Positions 14,593 through 23,732 of a stretch of 63,250 nt of DNA are shown in pieces. The translations under genes were made by a program, and so were the position numbers. The notes beneath the pieces are model-generated. The model was not told where the DNA came from. It ran no database searches and was given only the letters and a program-made list of their open reading frames with translations. This DNA comes from JBMTVT01 sp049451635 (GTDB lineage Bacteria; Bacteroidota; Bacteroidia; Flavobacteriales; Flavobacteriaceae): contig JBMTVT010000002.1 in NCBI GenBank assembly GCA_049451635.1, forward strand, positions 1-63,250. The letters run 5' to 3'. How positions within the stretch are numbered: the first letter of the stretch is position 1; every line of letters starts with the position of its first letter.

Positions 14593-16365
14593 TTATCGGG
14601 CTTGTTTATCAATTAAAGAAATTGTTTTTGCTGCTTTATCATAATCTTCCTGCATGGTAACAATATCCATTGGGGTATAACGCGCCAATTCACAACTTTT
14701 TAAAATGCTCACAAACTCTTTGATTACAGATTCTTTTACTTGTTTTTCTTTAAGTAAATCGTTGATTTTATCTTTGCTTAAATCACTGGTTTCAATGTGT
14801 AATTTGGCTTTTAAGTAGTTGTGCAAAGCCTTTTCAAGGGCTATGTAAAAGGCCTCCTTTTTACCCAAAGATTTTTTCGCATTGCTCAAATATTTTCTTG
14901 CTAGCTTATCGGCTTTTCTTATTCTATTGCCATAAACATCGGCATCTCTACTTGCCTTTTTCTTTCTAATAACAATAGCTAAGGGGATAACTAAAAATGG
15001 TGCTAAAATTAAAGTCCAAAATAAATTAGTTTTAAAGAAATAATCTGGTTTTATGGCTGAAAAAGTGGTTTTGGTTTTTATAAACGCAAAGTGGTCTGAA
15101 TTAAAAACTACAGCTTGTTTATTGGTATTAACAACAGCATCACCGCTTATATCATTACCCCTAGTTGGCCCATTTAAAACATTAATAACAATCTCATCAG
15201 ACGATAAACGTTTATAAGTTTCCGTTTTCAAATCGAAATAAGAAAATGAAATACTTGGTATAGGATATTTGCCTTTAAATTGAGGCACCACAGTATAACT
15301 ATCTGAAATGCTTCCTTGCATTCCTGCTAAATTAGTGTTTACGTTTTCATTGCGTTCTGGCTCATAAACCTCCAAAGAACTGGGCAATGATACTTTAGGG
15401 AGTTTAAACAGTTTTAAATTACCATTTCCTCTTACACTCACTTTTAATTGCAATGATTCTGTGGCATCCAATTCTGTTTTTGAAGACACGACATTAAAAT
15501 TGAAATAGCCAACAGCTCCTGTAAAATCTACTGGTTTACCCGTTTCGGGTAATGGTTTAACATCAATGGTTTTATTGCCTGCTGAAACCGTACGGTTTAC
15601 TGGAGTCATTAAAATACTTCCAAAAATATCTCGTCTATTTGTTGGAACACGCATTGAAATATCCAAAGTTAAAGGCTCTATATTTAATTTACCTGTTTTT
15701 TGGGGATATAAAACTGTTTTTCGTAAAACAAGAAAACGATAATCTTCGCCATTAAATGTGCCATTCTGAACCTTTTGCCCTTGCATATTTATATTCTGGT
15801 TCCAAAAATCGTTATATCTTGGGCTATCTATTTCGTTATAATTTGTAACCGCTATCTTAGGTGACACATATAGCTTGTAAACAACTGTAATGGCCTCATT
15901 TAAATAGGGGTTCATTTTTGAAACCTCAGCTACTAAATGAATATTTTCAGAAGCTAAATATGTTGGGTCGTTAGGGTCTTTTGGTATATCAACCGCAGCC
16001 TTAACTTCTATTTTAATAGGCGTTGTTTTATAAGTTTCCCCATCAATGGTTATGGATGCTTGTGAAATTGTAAAGTTTCCTCTTTGCTTTGGTGCTAAAA
16101 AATAACTGTAAGTTTTTTTATAAGTTCGCACACCATTAATCCATGAATTACTGACCGATTGATTAGGTCCTCCAACAACGGCAAAACCTGTAAAGTCTGG
16201 TGGATTAAAATTATCCCCATCTTGATTCATTTCAAAATCAATACGCAAACGCTCATTAACCCCCAAGGTTTGCTTACTTACCTTGGCTTCAAATTTAACC
16301 TGTGCTGGAGTTATACCAGTTACAAGTAAAAAAAGCAATATGGATGTGTATTTTATAAGTTTCAT
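14593..16365 (-). CDS. batD: BatD: oxygen-tolerance family membrane protein
   Basis: A 590-residue protein from the ATG at 16363-16365, which starts directly at a signal peptide, MKLIKYTSILLFLLVTGITPAQ. The periplasmic part (about 25-440) is a series of Ig-like beta domains with the BatD opening VKFEAKVSKQTLGVNERLRI and the pattern GPNQSVSNSWINGVRTYKKT. One membrane helix near residue 450 (FLVIPLAIVI) leads into a charged cytoplasmic domain of about 120 residues (KLARKYLSNAKKSLGKKEAF). The Bat operon was named for aerotolerance in Bacteroides; the exact task of BatD is not known, but it probably binds the VWA partners encoded upstream. Confidence 0.92.
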   Translation of the reverse strand: MKLIKYTSILLFLLVTGITPAQVKFEAKVSKQTLGVNERLRIDFEMNQDGDNFNPPDFTGFAVVGGPNQSVSNSWINGVRTYKKTYSYFLAPKQRGNFTISQASITIDGETYKTTPIKIEVKAAVDIPKDPNDPTYLASENIHLVAEVSKMNPYLNEAITVVYKLYVSPKIAVTNYNEIDSPRYNDFWNQNINMQGQKVQNGTFNGEDYRFLVLRKTVLYPQKTGKLNIEPLTLDISMRVPTNRRDIFGSILMTPVNRTVSAGNKTIDVKPLPETGKPVDFTGAVGYFNFNVVSSKTELDATESLQLKVSVRGNGNLKLFKLPKVSLPSSLEVYEPERNENVNTNLAGMQGSISDSYTVVPQFKGKYPIPSISFSYFDLKTETYKRLSSDEIVINVLNGPTRGNDISGDAVVNTNKQAVVFNSDHFAFIKTKTTFSAIKPDYFFKTNLFWTLILAPFLVIPLAIVIRKKKASRDADVYGNRIRKADKLARKYLSNAKKSLGKKEAFYIALEKALHNYLKAKLHIETSDLSKDKINDLLKEKQVKESVIKEFVSILKSCELARYTPMDIVTMQEDYDKAAKTISLIDKQAR

Positions 16366-16416
16366 TTTTTTAAACAAAGTGAATTCCAGCATCAGTCTTC
16401 AAGCTACTAACTTTAA

Positions 16417-17253
16417 TTACCAATCTTTTTCTGTTTTTACTTTTACTCCTTTTTGTTTTTCGGCATTGATTTTTTCTTGAACTTTTTGCTCTTGATTATT
16501 CATGGCCTCCAAGAGGTTTTTTATTTGCTGAGGAGATAGTTGTCCTTGTTGTGGTTTAGGTTTTTGGTCTTTCTTTTCTTCATCGCCCTTGCCTTTATCA
16601 TCTTTTTCGTCCTTAGGCTTACCTTTGTCGTCTTTTTCATCGTCTCCTTCTTTCTTTTCTTGGTCGCCTTTGTCTTTTTTATCTTCTTCGTTATCTCCCT
16701 CTTTATCTTTATTGTCTTTGTTTTCCTTGTTTTCTTGGTCTTCTTTCTTATCTTCTTTTTTATCCTCGTCCTTGTTTTGGTCTTGTTGGTCTTGTTGTTG
16801 TTGCGCACAAGCTTTGGCTACCCCCAAGTTATATCTGGTTTCATCATCGGTTGGGTCGTTTCTCAATGCATTTTTGTAGGCCTCAACAGCTTCTTTACAC
16901 TTCTTGTTTTCCATCAAAATGTTTCCAATATTATGAAACGCTTTATGCTTTTCTATTTTTGAAGTAGCCACCTCAGCGGCTTGTTGATGACGATATAAGG
17001 CTTCTTCAAAATTGCCACTGTTGTAATATGCATTACCTAAATTATAGGCGCCCGCTACTAAGGAGGGTTTTTCAGAAATAGCTTTTCTATAAGCCATTTC
17101 AGCAGTGACAAAATCTTCATTATTAATTAGATTATTTCCTTCATAAACATAATCATTAGCTTTTTTTAAAGCTACTAATTTAGCCTTATCATCTTCTTGT
17201 GCAAAGGTGAACAGCGATATAAAAACAATTACAAGTGTTATTATCTTTTTCAT
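16417..17253 (-). CDS. batC: BatC: TPR protein with long charged low-complexity tail
   Basis: A 278-residue protein starting at a signal peptide, MKKIITLVIVFISLFTFAQ (ATG at 17251-17253; the in-frame ATG at 17274 is not preferred). Residues about 25-145 are tetratricopeptide repeats (AEMAYRKAISEKPSLVAGAYN, AYYNSGNFEEALYRHQQA, CKEAVEAYKNALRNDPTDDE). Residues about 153-235 are almost only K, E, D, Q, N and G, which makes the coding strand purine-rich between about 16560 and 16800. A short helical tail, SPQQIKNLLEAMNNQEQKVQ, ends the protein. The whole fits BatC of the Bat operon, a likely periplasmic scaffold. The charged stretch varies in length between species, from memory. Confidence 0.88.
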   Translation of the reverse strand: MKKIITLVIVFISLFTFAQEDDKAKLVALKKANDYVYEGNNLINNEDFVTAEMAYRKAISEKPSLVAGAYNLGNAYYNSGNFEEALYRHQQAAEVATSKIEKHKAFHNIGNILMENKKCKEAVEAYKNALRNDPTDDETRYNLGVAKACAQQQQDQQDQNKDEDKKEDKKEDQENKENKDNKDKEGDNEEDKKDKGDQEKKEGDDEKDDKGKPKDEKDDKGKGDEEKKDQKPKPQQGQLSPQQIKNLLEAMNNQEQKVQEKINAEKQKGVKVKTEKDW

Positions 17254-17351
17254 TTTTATGTTTAATTTCAGCATCGTTCCTACTCTAAAATTATAAAACC
17301 TATATTTTTTGTTCGTTAAAAAAATTATAAATGTTAAAAGTTTTAGGTAGG

Positions 17352-18389
17352 TTAAAAATCTTCATTGAATAAATTCAACTTTTTTAACCAAGCTGTTTTT
17401 CGTTCCAACAAGAAAATATCCAATAGCAAAAAGAAAATTCCTAATCCTAAAAACCACTGAAATTGATCTTTGAAATCGGCAAATTGTTTTGCTTCAAATT
17501 CTGTTTTATCCATGGTGTTTAATATGTCGCGGATATTTTCTACTACGTTGGCCGTGTTCTTTCCGTTTATATAGGCCCCATTAGCGGCTTCTGCTATATT
17601 TTTTAGGGTTTCCTCGTTTAGTTTTGTAATTACCGTTTCTCCTTGATTATCTTTTTTATAGCTTAAAACTATCCCATTTCTTTTCTCTGGAATAGGACCT
17701 CCTTTAACATCGCCAACACCAATAGTGAAAATTCTTATACCCTCTTCGTGTGATCGTTCAGCAACTGATGCAGCCTGTTCGCTGTGGTCCTCGCCATCTG
17801 AAATAATAATAAGCACCCTATTGGTTTGTTCTTCATCATCAAAATACGTAGTTGCCAATTTAATGGCTTCATTTATTGCTGTTCCCTGAGATGAGAGCAT
17901 GTCTGTGTTCATGCTTTGAAGAAACATTTTTGCCGAAGCATAATCAGTAGTAATGGGCAATTGCGGAAATGCTTTTCCTGCATAAGCAATGATACCAACC
18001 CTATCGCTCGCCAAATTATTGATAATTTGTGTAACGAGTTGTTTTGATTTTTCTAAACGGTTTGGTGCAATATCTTCAGCTAGCATACTTTTAGAGACAT
18101 CAACAGCAAATACAATATCAACACCTTCACGTTTAACCGTCTCTAGTTTTGTGCCTATTTTAGGATTTACCATAGCTATGGTTAAACACAAAAAAGCTAA
18201 ACTCAAAACGATAATTTTTAATATGGCTTTAAATGTTGATTTATTTGGACTTAACTTTTTTAGTAATTCCTTATCTGCAAACTTATTCTGTGTTTTGTAT
18301 TTCCAAAATTGAAGCACTAAGAAGAGTATGATTATTACTGGAATAATCACTAAAGCCCAAAACCATATTTTCTCTTCTAATTGATACAT
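17352..18389 (-). CDS. batB: BatB: VWA-domain membrane protein
   Basis: A 345-residue inner-membrane protein. Membrane helices lie at about 9-28, 55-75 and 313-333, and a von Willebrand factor A domain fills residues 90-290. The MIDAS metal site is intact: Asp97-x-Ser99-x-Ser101 in FAVDVSKSM, a Thr in TAINEA and an Asp in IIISDGEDH. BatA and BatB are consecutive in the operon and share this plan; both probably face the periplasm and contact BatC, BatD and BatE. The order moxR-DUF58-batA-batB-batC-batD-batE leaves little doubt. A 98-base gap before batC holds no visible terminator. Confidence 0.93.
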   Translation of the reverse strand: MYQLEEKIWFWALVIIPVIIILFLVLQFWKYKTQNKFADKELLKKLSPNKSTFKAILKIIVLSLAFLCLTIAMVNPKIGTKLETVKREGVDIVFAVDVSKSMLAEDIAPNRLEKSKQLVTQIINNLASDRVGIIAYAGKAFPQLPITTDYASAKMFLQSMNTDMLSSQGTAINEAIKLATTYFDDEEQTNRVLIIISDGEDHSEQAASVAERSHEEGIRIFTIGVGDVKGGPIPEKRNGIVLSYKKDNQGETVITKLNEETLKNIAEAANGAYINGKNTANVVENIRDILNTMDKTEFEAKQFADFKDQFQWFLGLGIFFLLLDIFLLERKTAWLKKLNLFNEDF

Positions 18390-18403
18390 TTTTTTTAATC
18401 TAT

Positions 18404-19411
18404 TTATACAAAACTTCTAAAAACGGTATATCTCAACAACAATTCCAATATCAATAATAGCCCAGCCAAAATTACTAATGATCGATATTTTTCTTCGTAA
18501 TTGTAAAATTTAAATTCTTCTATTTCAGTTTTTTCGAGCTTGTTTATTTCGCCATAAATTTCTTCTAGCTTTTTGTTGTTTGTGGCCCTAAAATACCTAC
18601 CTCCAGTGGCACCTGCTATTTCTTTGAGTAGGGCCTCATCTATTTCTACTTGAATACGGCCATATTGAAAATTGCCTGTTCTGGGGTCAATGGCAATTGG
18701 CGATAGGGCCATTCCGTTTGTTCCCAGACCTATAGTGTAAACTTTAATACCATATTCCACTGCCAGTTCGCTTGCTATTTTGGGGTCTATAAACCCTGAA
18801 TTATTTACACCATCTGTTAATAAAATAATAACTTTACTGGTGGCTTTACTGTCTTTTAATCGGTTTACAGCCGTTGCGAGCCCCATGCCAATTGCGGTAC
18901 CGCCTTCAATAATAGTATTGTATTTAATACTTTGCAACGACCGTAACACAATGGCCTTATCGCTTGTAATGGGTGTTTTAGTATAGCTTTCACCCGCATA
19001 TTCTACCAACCCAATACGGTCATTTGGCCTGCCTTTTATAAAATCTGAAGCCACTTCTTTAAGCGCTTCCAATCTATTTGGTGATAAGTCTTTAGCCAGC
19101 ATACTTGCCGATACATCAATGGCCATAACAATATCAATACCACGTGTTGTTTTGGTTTTTGTTGATACATCGACAGTTTGGGGTCTTGCTAATGCCGCAA
19201 TAAGTAAAGCCAATGCCAATAAACGGAAAATGAACAGCAAATGCCTAAGCTTCGGTAACCAAGAATTAGTTACTTTAAACCCTTTTAAACTTGATATTTT
19301 GAGCTCCGCCGTTTGTTTTTTGTTTTTGAAAATGTACCATAGCAAAGCCAATGGTAATGCTAATAGCAACCAAAAAAATTCTTTATTTAAAAACTCAATA
19401 CCTTCAAACAT
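18404..19411 (-). CDS. batA: BatA: VWA-domain membrane protein
   Basis: A 335-residue inner-membrane protein with a helix near residues 11-27, another at 58-75 and one at about 312-328, around a VWA domain with an intact MIDAS site (Asp99-x-Ser101-x-Ser103 in MAIDVSASM; TAIGMG; LLTDGVNNSG). The segment LSPNRLEALKEVASDFI after the MIDAS is shared with BatB. Its ATG overlaps the stop of the upstream BatD-like gene by one base (TAATG), so the two are translationally coupled. It precedes batB with a 14-base gap. Confidence 0.93.
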   Translation of the reverse strand: MFEGIEFLNKEFFWLLLALPLALLWYIFKNKKQTAELKISSLKGFKVTNSWLPKLRHLLFIFRLLALALLIAALARPQTVDVSTKTKTTRGIDIVMAIDVSASMLAKDLSPNRLEALKEVASDFIKGRPNDRIGLVEYAGESYTKTPITSDKAIVLRSLQSIKYNTIIEGGTAIGMGLATAVNRLKDSKATSKVIILLTDGVNNSGFIDPKIASELAVEYGIKVYTIGLGTNGMALSPIAIDPRTGNFQYGRIQVEIDEALLKEIAGATGGRYFRATNNKKLEEIYGEINKLEKTEIEEFKFYNYEEKYRSLVILAGLLLILELLLRYTVFRSFV

Positions 19412-21066
19412 TAGCTTTCTGCTTTTTTAAGTTCTATAGAATTTAAAATACGTTCAATCATTTGGTCTGCGTAAATATCATTTTCTGGGTATGTAACCAT
19501 AATTTGTTGTAATACATTCTCAGAAGCAAAGTTTAACATGATATAATTTGCCTCAACAAAATTAGCTGTTTTGAGAGGATCTACTTTTAACGTCCCTGAG
19601 GTTTTAATACCTTCAGCGCCATTTAGCGTGGTAAATTTTTCATTTAAAGTTACTAGGTCTTTCACGCCTTGAGCTTCCATTGTCTTAAGACTTCCATCAA
19701 TGGCTTTTTCAACATCAATTCCTCCTTCTGGTAATTGACTAAATGTAGTTGTATTTACAACTACACTAAACTCATCTAATAAGGTTCCATAACCAAAAAC
19801 GGTCATCTTTATTTGTTGCTTAACCTCATCAGAAAGTGGCACTTCCATTCTTTTTAAAACCTTTGGTGTTGAAATTGAAACAGGCGGAAAACCATACTCG
19901 CTAGTTACCCAATTGCCCTCTAAAAGTTCTTTACTATCATTACCAATAATGGTATCTTTCACATAATCAAAACCGTATTTTATGGAAAACCCTGTAATTG
20001 TCGCTAAAAGTAAAAAGACACTAACGGCAACTATTATCCAAACTTTTTTAAGTTTCTTTTTGCGCTCTAGTGCTTCCCTATATTTTTGATCTAGTAATTT
20101 TTCTTCTTCGGTGGGATCTGGCAATGCCTCCTTAACGTGGTCTATTTCAATATCAATAGTATCACGGTCAATTTTTGCCAATTCAATATCTGGGGCGCTT
20201 TTTGCAAATTTTACTAAGTCGGCTCGTTTTAAAATGCTTTCAAGGTTTTTAATATCCTCTTTGTTTAAATCGACTTGATTGCCTTCTTTTAATAAATTAA
20301 GCCTGTTTATTAACTCGTCAGTAGTACTCTCTAAAGCGTGGTCATAAACTTTTTCATCAAGGTATTTTCTGATGATGAATGTTAATTCGGAATAATAGTC
20401 TTTTAGGTTTTGCTGTTCTAAATATTGGCTTTCATCAAGTTTTTTCAAAGCCAATTTAGCTCTGTCATAAGGTGGTAATAAGGCTATCTGCTCTGCCTCT
20501 GTTAATGGTTTTTTTCGCCAAATAAACCAATAAAGTAAAAAGGCAATAACACCCATTATTAAAAGCGTCAACAATACATATTTCCACCAATTACTTGGGC
20601 TTTTTTCAACAGCTATTATAGGTTTTATACCGTAAATTCCTTGTGTGGTATCTATTTGAATATTATTAACTTCAACCTGAACCGAATCGGTAAAAAACGT
20701 TTTATCGCCAATAATAATTTTTTGTCTTGGAATGGTATATTTACCCGAATCGAATTGTGTTAATCCATATTTTTTTATCAGGTTGTATCTATCCTTATTT
20801 TTTAATGTATCTGTTTTATAAGATTCAATAATTTCTAAGGGTGAAAAAGTTTGCCCTTCGGGAAACACCACCAAACTTGTGGTGTCGGTTTCTACTTGAA
20901 TATGGTAGGTAATTTGTTCACCTATTTTTATGGAGGTAGTATCTACTGTTGATGTTACTTGTGCAAAAGAGAAAAAAGAGAAAAGTAAAAATCCCGAAGA
21001 CACTAGACAGATGATCGTTGCCTTTGTTTTTCTAAACACATTATTATCAAACTTCAAACTTATCAC
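19411..21066 (-). CDS. BatD-like membrane protein of the Bat operon
   Basis: A 551-residue membrane protein. A signal peptide is visible at about 14-36 (TIICLVSSGFLLFSFFSFAQ), then an Ig-like domain with VTSTVDTTSIKIGEQITYHIQV, a membrane helix near 165-187 (WKYVLLTLLIMGVIAFLLYW), a cytoplasmic helical stretch with LPPYDRAKLALKKLDE and YYSELTFIIRKYLDEKVYDHALESTTDELI, a second membrane helix at about 342-363, and a beta-rich C-terminal domain of about 180 residues. The middle part resembles the DUF4381/BatD-type linker found between DUF58 and VWA genes. The two-helix plan with a C-terminal extension is less usual. It lies 19 bases after the DUF58 gene. Confidence 0.8.
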   Translation of the reverse strand: MISLKFDNNVFRKTKATIICLVSSGFLLFSFFSFAQVTSTVDTTSIKIGEQITYHIQVETDTTSLVVFPEGQTFSPLEIIESYKTDTLKNKDRYNLIKKYGLTQFDSGKYTIPRQKIIIGDKTFFTDSVQVEVNNIQIDTTQGIYGIKPIIAVEKSPSNWWKYVLLTLLIMGVIAFLLYWFIWRKKPLTEAEQIALLPPYDRAKLALKKLDESQYLEQQNLKDYYSELTFIIRKYLDEKVYDHALESTTDELINRLNLLKEGNQVDLNKEDIKNLESILKRADLVKFAKSAPDIELAKIDRDTIDIEIDHVKEALPDPTEEEKLLDQKYREALERKKKLKKVWIIVAVSVFLLLATITGFSIKYGFDYVKDTIIGNDSKELLEGNWVTSEYGFPPVSISTPKVLKRMEVPLSDEVKQQIKMTVFGYGTLLDEFSVVVNTTTFSQLPEGGIDVEKAIDGSLKTMEAQGVKDLVTLNEKFTTLNGAEGIKTSGTLKVDPLKTANFVEANYIMLNFASENVLQQIMVTYPENDIYADQMIERILNSIELKKAES

Positions 21067-21085
21067 TTTAAACTTTTAACTTAAA

Positions 21086-21952
21086 TTACCCTCTTCTTTT
21101 AAAATACCCTAAAAGCTTTTTTACATAGCTTTCATCTACACGACAATCGATACTTCCCGCTCCAGATTTATTAAAGCTTTCCTTGTAATATTCTACTTTG
21201 TCTCGATAAAATTTTCCATAGTTAAGCCTTACTTTTTTTGATGCTGTATTAACCAACATCCATTCACAAGTTTCTTCATCCATCATTTGTACCACCCCTA
21301 AATTTGGTATCTCCTCCTCACGTTTATCATAAACTCGAATACCAGTAACATCGTGTTTTCCTGAAACAATTTTCATGGTTTGATGATAATCGTCTGCTAT
21401 AAAATCAGATAATACAAACACAATAGTCTTTTTCTTCATCACATTTTGCATGAATTTTAAAGCCTCGGCCAAATTTGTTTGCTTACTTTCTGGTTCAAAT
21501 TCTATTAGCTCCCTTATAATTCTGAGTACATGCGAACGTCCTTTTTTAGGAGGGATATATAATTCAACTTTATCGGAAAATAAAATTAGCCCTATTTTAT
21601 CGTTGTTTTGGGTTGCTGAAAAAGCCAAGGTAGCTGCAATTTCGGTAACGACTTCATTTTTAAATTGCTGACTGGTTCCAAACATTTCAGAACCTGAAAC
21701 ATCTACCATTAGCATCATAGTAAGCTCTCGCTCTTCCTCAAAAACCTTTACAAAAGGTTCATTGTAGCGAGCTGTAACATTCCAGTCAATATTTCTAACA
21801 TCATCTCCAAATTGATACTGGCGTACTTCACTAAAAGTCATACCACGACCCTTAAAGGTGGAATGGTATTCACCCCCAAAAATATGATCAGACAAACGGC
21901 GTGTCTTAATCTCTATTTTTCGTACTTTTTTTAGTAATTCTTTAGTATCCAT
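21086..21952 (-). CDS. DUF58 VWA-like protein
   Basis: A 288-residue cytoplasmic protein with the DUF58 signature YQFGDDVRNIDWNVTAR at about residues 46-62 and a VWA-like fold whose MIDAS is complete in its first part (Asp84-x-Ser86-x-Ser88 in MVDVSGSEM). Genes of this family almost always follow moxR, and the pair is thought to form an AAA-ATPase/VWA adaptor system that matures or assembles partner complexes, here the Bat proteins. The neighbouring moxR is upstream, separated by a 98-base gap filled with a low-complexity CAGT-rich tract. Confidence 0.93.
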   Translation of the reverse strand: MDTKELLKKVRKIEIKTRRLSDHIFGGEYHSTFKGRGMTFSEVRQYQFGDDVRNIDWNVTARYNEPFVKVFEEERELTMMLMVDVSGSEMFGTSQQFKNEVVTEIAATLAFSATQNNDKIGLILFSDKVELYIPPKKGRSHVLRIIRELIEFEPESKQTNLAEALKFMQNVMKKKTIVFVLSDFIADDYHQTMKIVSGKHDVTGIRVYDKREEEIPNLGVVQMMDEETCEWMLVNTASKKVRLNYGKFYRDKVEYYKESFNKSGAGSIDCRVDESYVKKLLGYFKRRG

Positions 21953-21957
21953 TTTTT

Positions 21958-22043
21958 CAGTATGCAGTGTGCAGTCTTCAGTTAGCAGTCAAAACAAATC
22001 AGAATTTAAGTAAGCGATCGCCTACTGATTACTGATTTACTGT
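21958..22043. repeat. Degenerate CAGT/ACTG-rich tract
   Basis: The gap between moxR and the DUF58 gene contains CAGTATGCAGTGTGCAGT, TTCAGTTAGCAGTC and, after a spacer, the inverted form CTACTGATTACTGATTTACTG. The two halves can pair into a long imperfect hairpin. A single GCGATCGC octamer sits in between (22014-22021). From memory, such CAGT-type tracts recur in Bacteroidota intergenic regions. Confidence 0.55.
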
Positions 22044-22050
22044 TAACTTT

Positions 22051-23055
22051 TTATGGTACTTCTATTTCGTTTACTATTTTGTTGATGATATCTACAGAAG
22101 TCACGTTTTCAGCCTCAGCCTCGTACGTAATACCTATTCTGTGGCGTAACACATCGTAAACTACGGCGCGAACATCTTCTGGAATAACATAGCCACGTCG
22201 CTTTATGAATGCATAGCATTTTGCCGCAGTTGCTAAATTGATACTTCCACGAGGTGATGCTCCAAAAGAAATGAGTGGTTTTAAATCGGCAAGCTTGTAT
22301 TTTTCTGGATAACGCGAAGCGAAAATAATATCCAATATGTATTTTTCAATTTTTTCATCCATGTATACCTCTCTCACAGCTTTTTGGGCATCAAGTATTT
22401 TTTGGGTTGAAATAACTGGGTTTACTTTTTCCCAAGCGCCTTTCATGTTGGCTCTCATGATGAGTTGCTCTTCCGCAATTTTTGGATAATCAATAACCGT
22501 TTTAAGCATAAAACGGTCCACTTGTGCTTCTGGCAAAGGATAAGTTCCTTCTTGCTCAACAGGATTTTGGGTAGCCATTACTAAAAATGGCTTGTCTAAA
22601 ATAAAAGTTTCATCGCCAATAGTAACTTGCTTTTCTTGCATCGCTTCCAGTAAAGCAGATTGAACTTTTGCAGGTGCTCTGTTAATCTCATCTGCGAGAA
22701 CAAAGTTGGCAAAAATGGGTCCTTTTTTTATAGAAAAATCATTGGCTTTCATGTTATAAATTAATGTTCCTGTAACATCAGCCGGTAATAAATCTGGTGT
22801 AAATTGTATTCTGCTAAAACTGCCATCAACCGCTTGTGCCAATGTGTTTATAGCAAGTGTTTTTGCCAATCCCGGAACACCTTCCAGTAAAATATGCCCT
22901 TGCCCTAATAAGCCAATTAGCAAACGTTCTACCATGTGTTTTTGGCCAACGATGACTTTATTCATCTCTAGCATCAGTAAATCAACAAAAGCACTCTCCT
23001 TTTCAATTTTCTCGTTAATAGTCTTAATATCAATTGTACCTGTTTCTTCCATCAT
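22051..23055 (-). CDS. MoxR-family AAA ATPase
   Basis: A 334-residue AAA+ ATPase of the MoxR group. Walker A is GVPGLAKT at 59-66, Walker B and the following helix are LADEINRAPAKVQSALLEAM, and the sensor region MATQNPVEQEGTYPLPEAQ is standard. It probably acts as an ATP-driven chaperone for the VWA proteins encoded downstream. Two ATGs start the frame (23055 and 23052); either is compatible. A good promoter lies directly upstream (23076-23107), so this is the first gene of the Bat operon, which then runs to batE, more than 9 kb on one strand without an internal terminator that I could see. Confidence 0.95.
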   Translation of the reverse strand: MMEETGTIDIKTINEKIEKESAFVDLLMLEMNKVIVGQKHMVERLLIGLLGQGHILLEGVPGLAKTLAINTLAQAVDGSFSRIQFTPDLLPADVTGTLIYNMKANDFSIKKGPIFANFVLADEINRAPAKVQSALLEAMQEKQVTIGDETFILDKPFLVMATQNPVEQEGTYPLPEAQVDRFMLKTVIDYPKIAEEQLIMRANMKGAWEKVNPVISTQKILDAQKAVREVYMDEKIEKYILDIIFASRYPEKYKLADLKPLISFGASPRGSINLATAAKCYAFIKRRGYVIPEDVRAVVYDVLRHRIGITYEAEAENVTSVDIINKIVNEIEVP

Positions 23056-23075
23056 TTTTTATTTAATTAAAAGCC

Positions 23076-23107
23076 CTAATATACTGCCCTTATTTGAGCA
23101 TTGCAAA
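23076..23107 (-). promoter_or_regulatory. Promoter of the moxR-Bat operon
   Basis: On the minus strand TTTG (23107-23104) is followed after exactly 20 bases by TATATTAG (23083-23076), close to the Bacteroidota consensus TTTG-N19-21-TAnnTTTG. The predicted transcription start is about 15 bases before the moxR ATG. Confidence 0.65.
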
Positions 23108-23188
23108 TTGTTAAAATTTTTCCTTTAATCTTGTTAACAATAGGTTAAAATATTACTCATAGCTAAGTTATATTATTTTAAAAAGAAA

Positions 23189-23211
23189 AAGCGATACCAA
23201 TGGTATCGCTT
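23189..23211 (-). terminator. Terminator downstream of the decayed DUF4382 gene
   Basis: AAGCGATACC-AAT-GGTATCGCTT is a perfect ten-base-pair stem; on the minus strand it is followed by TTTTTCTTTTT. It lies about 40 bases after the end of the DUF4382 remnant and most likely ended that gene's transcript. Confidence 0.8.
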
Positions 23212-23250
23212 TAATATATTTATCAAGAAATTCAATTTTTTAAGATACCA

Positions 23251-23498
23251 CTAGCTAACAGTTTCGTTTTGTACGCTTAGTGATCTCCAACCATTATCAT
23301 CATCGCTATTGTTGTCCATTTTAATCATTACATCAACTACCTCAACATTCACCGCTTTAAATTCCCCTGGTAAATCTACTAACTTACGGTTATGGTTGGA
23401 GCTGAGGCTTCTAATCCCAAAGAATAATTGTTGTTGTTACAACCAAAAAACGACATTAATAAGATTGATAAAATGGTTACTTTAAAATTTTTAATCAA
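23251..23498 (-). pseudogene. Decayed DUF4382 lipoprotein gene
   Basis: The minus strand reads (start TTG at 23498) IKNFKVTILSILLMSFFGCNNN, a lipoprotein signal peptide, then SLGLEASAPTITV and a stop. Shifting frame by one base at that point continues KLVDLPGEFKAVNVEVVDV and then MIKMDNNSDDDNGWRSLS, which is the start of the DUF4382 domain as I remember it (VKLVDxPGDFxxVxVxVxDVMIK). One missing A in GTAA(A)GTTA would restore the frame as TITVKLVDLPG. After GWRSLS the sequence diverges (VQNETVS) and stops, so the expected IYDLLxLxGG and the rest of the domain are absent. The gene therefore has both a frameshift and a 3' truncation. It is too broken for an ordinary gene caller. Confidence 0.75.
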
Positions 23499-23732
23499 GT
23501 CCTTAATTTTAATTTTTTATTTCATTACCTAAAATAATTTACGCTGAATTCATAATTTGGATTATGCAAACTTCGGTTAATATGCTTTTCCACGAAAAAA
23601 AAATTAGATAACCTGTTATTTTTCAGGGCTTAAAATTTATTCATAAAAAACTCAATCTTTCCTTTATCCAATAATATTAAATCTGTTTTAAGTATTTTTA
23701 TCTTGAAATTAACGATATGACCTTTTCAATAT

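Noticed and set aside
16521..16962. Several long open frames on both strands inside batC
   Set aside because: They are shadows of the K/E/D-rich coding stretch; their products are one- or two-residue low-complexity strings.
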